Part shown: positions 6,861 to 8,930 of the stretch, one piece after another
Layout of the letters: each line of letters starts with the position of its first letter
How positions within the stretch are numbered: the stretch's first letter is position 1
Made by a program: the position numbers and the translations under genes
Notes under the pieces: generated by a model
Told to the model about the DNA's origin: nothing
Seen by the model: the letters and a program-made list of their open reading frames with translations, nothing else
Database searches by the model: none
Source of the DNA: M3007 sp044350415
GTDB lineage: Bacteria; Bacteroidota; Bacteroidia; Chitinophagales; Saprospiraceae
DNA: 8,930 bases
NCBI GenBank assembly: GCA_044350415.1
Contig: JBILHQ010000239.1
Location: 1 to 8,930 of the forward strand
Reading direction: 5' to 3'

Positions 6861-6889
6861 CAGACCTTTTCCAGGGAAAAATAATCGAG

Positions 6890-7984
6890 ATGATCGGACA
6901 AAGTCATACAAAAACATTTTTAAAACGTTTAGTTCAGGAAAAAAGGGTGCCACACGCACTTTTGCTCCTCGGGCCAACCGGCAGCGGGAGTCTGGTGCTC
7001 GGCCTTTGGCTTGCCCGGCTACTGCAATGTGAGGCAGAAGACAATGCCACCGGCGAACCTTGTGGTGTTTGTAATGCCTGCCGCAAATCGGGCCAGCATA
7101 TTCACCCCGATATTCACTTTTCATACCCGACCATTGGCACGAATGCCGTCAGTACCGATTTTATTAAACAATGGCGGACTGCGATTACAGAAAATCCATA
7201 CATGGATGTCAATACCTGGCTGCAATTACTGGGAGCGGAGAACAAGCAGGGCAATATCAATAAAGAGGAATGTAATGCAATTATCAAAAAACTGAGTTTG
7301 CGCGTTTATGAAGGCAAATTTAAAATGCTGCTGATGTGGCGGCCGGAGTTTTTGGGTAAAGAAGGCAACCGGCTGCTGAAACTTATTGAAGAGCCACCGG
7401 AGCAAACACAGTTTATTTTGATTGCAGAGCATACGGAAGATATTTTACCCACAGTGCTCTCCCGGTGCCAAATCGTCAAAACAGATCAGTTGACCGATGT
7501 GGAAATTGAGGAAGGATTACAGGTGATCCGGCAAATGGCACCCGACCGGGCAAAAAGAATTGCCTTTTTGGCGGAAGGCAATTTTCAACAGGCCCTGCAA
7601 TTAGCCGATAATGAATCCAGCGACGACTCGGCCTTGATGCTCGACTGGCTCCGGAGATGCTGGCGGGGAAATGGTCCGGAAATGGTGGCCTGGACCGATA
7701 AATTTGCTAAAATGGGCCGGGAAAACCAAAAACAGTTTATTCGGTATTGTCTGAATTTCATGCGGGAACTGATGAATATGGTGGCTGCTGGTCAGAACGA
7801 CTTGCGATTGCCGGAGGAAGAATTAGTTTCAGCACGAAACATGGCACGGGTATTAGATTTTGACAAAATTAGCCGGATCGTTACAATGCTCAATGACAAT
7901 GCCTATTATATAGAGCGGAATGCCAATCCAAAGATACTGTTTTTGGATACCTCCATTAAGACACACCGGATAATGAAAGGTTAA
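6890..7984 (+). CDS. holB: DNA polymerase III delta' subunit (clamp loader)
   Basis: Delta' is the stator of the clamp loader that opens and places the beta sliding clamp at primed DNA. The 364-residue protein starts MIGQSHTKTFLKRLVQEKRVPHALLLLGPTGSG, the classic delta' N-terminus. The Walker A region (28-35, GPTGSGSL) lacks the Lys expected after the last Gly, as is normal for non-hydrolysing delta' subunits. Zinc-binding cysteines are C47, C58, C61 and C64 (CGVCNAC). RPEFLGKEGNRLLKLIEEPPEQTQFIL (151-177) and the SRC motif (191-193), whose Arg acts on ATP in the neighbouring subunit, are intact. The reading frame stays open upstream to a TTG at 6740, but those 50 extra residues look non-coding, overlap the divergent gene's start and precede the promoter box, so I chose ATG 6890. 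It is a single-gene unit. Confidence 0.95.
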   Translation: MIGQSHTKTFLKRLVQEKRVPHALLLLGPTGSGSLVLGLWLARLLQCEAEDNATGEPCGVCNACRKSGQHIHPDIHFSYPTIGTNAVSTDFIKQWRTAITENPYMDVNTWLQLLGAENKQGNINKEECNAIIKKLSLRVYEGKFKMLLMWRPEFLGKEGNRLLKLIEEPPEQTQFILIAEHTEDILPTVLSRCQIVKTDQLTDVEIEEGLQVIRQMAPDRAKRIAFLAEGNFQQALQLADNESSDDSALMLDWLRRCWRGNGPEMVAWTDKFAKMGRENQKQFIRYCLNFMRELMNMVAAGQNDLRLPEEELVSARNMARVLDFDKISRIVTMLNDNAYYIERNANPKILFLDTSIKTHRIMKG

Positions 7985-7991
7985 TGAACGG

Positions 7992-8014
7992 GTAAATAAT
8001 CACTTATTACTTTT
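7992..8014 (+). terminator. Weak candidate terminator after holB
   Basis: GTAAATAA (7992-7999) and TTATTAC (8004-8010) can pair with one bulged A around a 4-nt loop, followed directly by TTTT (8011-8014). The stem is almost entirely A-T, so it would be a poor intrinsic terminator; it is the only hairpin followed by a T-run that I found just after the holB stop. Confidence 0.25.
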
Positions 8015-8078
8015 ATCTGATTCCTGCCTAATCTTTTTATAAAAACAGCCCCAATAGCCACGCAAAAAGTAAGTGGTC

Positions 8079-8099
8079 TGGGTAAAAGGTATATACCCA
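8079..8099. repeat. Hairpin and 10-bp palindrome upstream of the beta-helix gene
   Basis: TGGGTA (8079-8084) and TACCCA (8094-8099) form a 6-bp inverted repeat. An overlapping perfect palindrome, GGTATATACC, occupies 8088-8097. The palindrome lies about 32 bp before the -7 box at 8130, a position where an activator or repressor could bind, but it could equally be a remnant of holB transcription termination. The symmetry is seen directly; any role is inference. Confidence 0.4.
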
Positions 8100-8129
8100 A
8101 AAGTAACCTGGTGTTATCAAAACAAACCT

Positions 8130-8137
8130 TATATTTG
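8130..8137 (+). promoter_or_regulatory. Bacteroidota-type -7 box (TATATTTG) for the beta-helix protein gene
   Basis: TATATTTG is an exact match to TAnnTTTG. A CTG at 8108-8110 lies 19 bp upstream, at the usual distance for the -33 TTG, with one base changed. The predicted transcript start near 8143 leaves a leader of about 26 nt before the ATG at 8169. This is the best promoter candidate in the window. Confidence 0.55.
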
Positions 8138-8168
8138 TTTAATTAATTCGCAAATTATCATTTTCAAC

Positions 8169-8930
8169 ATGCTTCAACTTGCCAAATTATTCAATTATTG
8201 CACAAGACAAGCAATATTATTTTTCCGACTTCCATTTTTAATCTTGTTATGCTCTCTTTTTTGTTTTGAAGGATTTTCGCAGGAATCTTGCACCTGCTCA
8301 CTAGCGTTACCAAGTGGAACTACTTATCTAAAGGGATTAATTCAAGCAAACTTATTGCCAAATACGGGAACTGCATCAAATGGATGCATCAAAGTACCTG
8401 CCAATTCTACTTTAATTATTAATGTAAATTACGCATTTGAAAACTTTGATTTCAAAATGGGTGCCGGGTCTAAGATTATCGTGAAAAGCAGAATTTTGCT
8501 TACAATTTCTGACGGCTCTTATCTCTATCCATGTAATACCGATTGGGGCGGGATTGAATTAGAGGAAGGGGTATCTAATGGCACAGAGAAACCTGTTGGA
8601 GGGAAACTTGATATGAGTGACTCCGAAATAGACAGGGCTAGTTTAAGTATTTGGGCCAAAAATAACTCATATGTCTGGTTAGTGAATAATGATTTTGTAA
8701 ATCATGATACTGGTTTAAAGATATCTGGGCATGTGCGATTTTTGAATAATTTGGCAACGGATTTTACGGAAAATCAATTCCTGGACGATCTTGAATTCCC
8801 ATATGGGAGTTTAGCTATTCATTTTGATAATGCAGTAAATTTTACCATTGGAGATGATAATTCCTCCTCTACGGTAAAAAATTATATATATGATCATTTG
8901 AATGGAATTCGAATTGAAAACTCAACTAAT
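8169..8930 (+). CDS. Secreted beta-helix-like surface protein (3' end outside window)
   Basis: An open frame of 254 codons runs from ATG 8169 to the last base without a stop. The N-terminus has a long basic/polar lead and a hydrophobic core (about residues 15-33, AILFFRLPFLILLCSLFCF) ending at GFSQ-ES, a likely signal-peptidase site near residue 38. The mature part begins with CTCS, then shows short alternating hydrophobic strands (TLIINVNY, KIIVKSRILLTI) and the string CNTDWGGIELEEG (122-134). I recognise W-(G/R/K)-G-I-x-(V/L) as a rung motif in Bacteroidota right-handed beta-helix (pectate-lyase-like fold) proteins. The following stretch is rich in Asn, Asp and Ser, consistent with stacked turns. 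No catalytic site can be assigned. A T9SS sorting domain would be expected at the missing C-terminus, but that cannot be checked here. Base composition is clearly more AT-rich than in holB. Confidence 0.75.
   Translation, partial: MLQLAKLFNYCTRQAILFFRLPFLILLCSLFCFEGFSQESCTCSLALPSGTTYLKGLIQANLLPNTGTASNGCIKVPANSTLIINVNYAFENFDFKMGAGSKIIVKSRILLTISDGSYLYPCNTDWGGIELEEGVSNGTEKPVGGKLDMSDSEIDRASLSIWAKNNSYVWLVNNDFVNHDTGLKISGHVRFLNNLATDFTENQFLDDLEFPYGSLAIHFDNAVNFTIGDDNSSSTVKNYIYDHLNGIRIENSTN

Noticed and set aside
6740..6889. Upstream extension of holB from a TTG at 6740
   Set aside because: The 50 added residues do not resemble delta' proteins, overlap the start of the divergent gene and precede the promoter-like box; the family N-terminus begins at ATG 6890.
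6977..7000. Missing Walker A lysine in holB as a sign of a broken gene
   Set aside because: Delta' subunits commonly have a degenerate Walker A; the zinc cysteines and SRC motif are intact and the frame is full length.
8034..8045. Palindrome TTTTTATAAAAA after holB
   Set aside because: A pure A/T 12-mer is likely by chance in this AT-rich gap and would make a very unstable hairpin.

Overview
The window reads as chromosomal DNA from a member of the Bacteroidota, most likely a Saprospira/Lewinella-type lineage. This is inferred from three things. There is a large secreted protein ending in a CHU_C (gliding-motility-associated, type B) type IX secretion sorting domain. The gene upstream of uppP is a DUF3098 membrane protein, a family typical of this phylum. 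Boxes resembling the Bacteroidota -7 promoter element (TAnnTTTG) lie just upstream of five genes, and no clear Shine-Dalgarno sequences are visible. No tRNA, rRNA, CRISPR array, transposase or phage gene was seen.

Layout: (1) Bases 1-1685, + strand, hold a tight operon: the 3' part of a DUF3098 gene, uppP (undecaprenyl-diphosphate phosphatase) and recR, with 2-bp gaps. (2) Bases 1681-1812 form a long inverted repeat, with 28-bp arms and a 76-nt loop that carries a four-unit heptamer array. It starts inside the last codons of recR. (3) Bases 1842-3053, - strand, encode a saccharopine-dehydrogenase-family enzyme that best matches carboxynorspermidine/carboxyspermidine synthase. (4) Diverging from it, 3140-3877 (+) encodes an Ate1-like aminoacyl-tRNA-protein transferase. 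(5) Bases 3999-6755, - strand, encode a 918-residue secreted multidomain surface protein with four fibronectin-III-like repeats and a CHU_C tail. (6) Diverging from it, 6890-7984 (+) is holB, the DNA polymerase III delta' clamp-loader subunit. (7) From 8169 (+) an AT-rich gene for a secreted beta-helix-like protein runs off the right edge.

The genes do not form one pathway. The first three are cell-envelope and DNA-repair housekeeping genes; the polyamine enzyme, the protein-tagging enzyme and the clamp-loader subunit are independent single-gene units; the two secreted proteins belong to the outer-surface/T9SS repertoire. I found no clear new multi-gene system. The least ordinary element is the long inverted repeat after recR.
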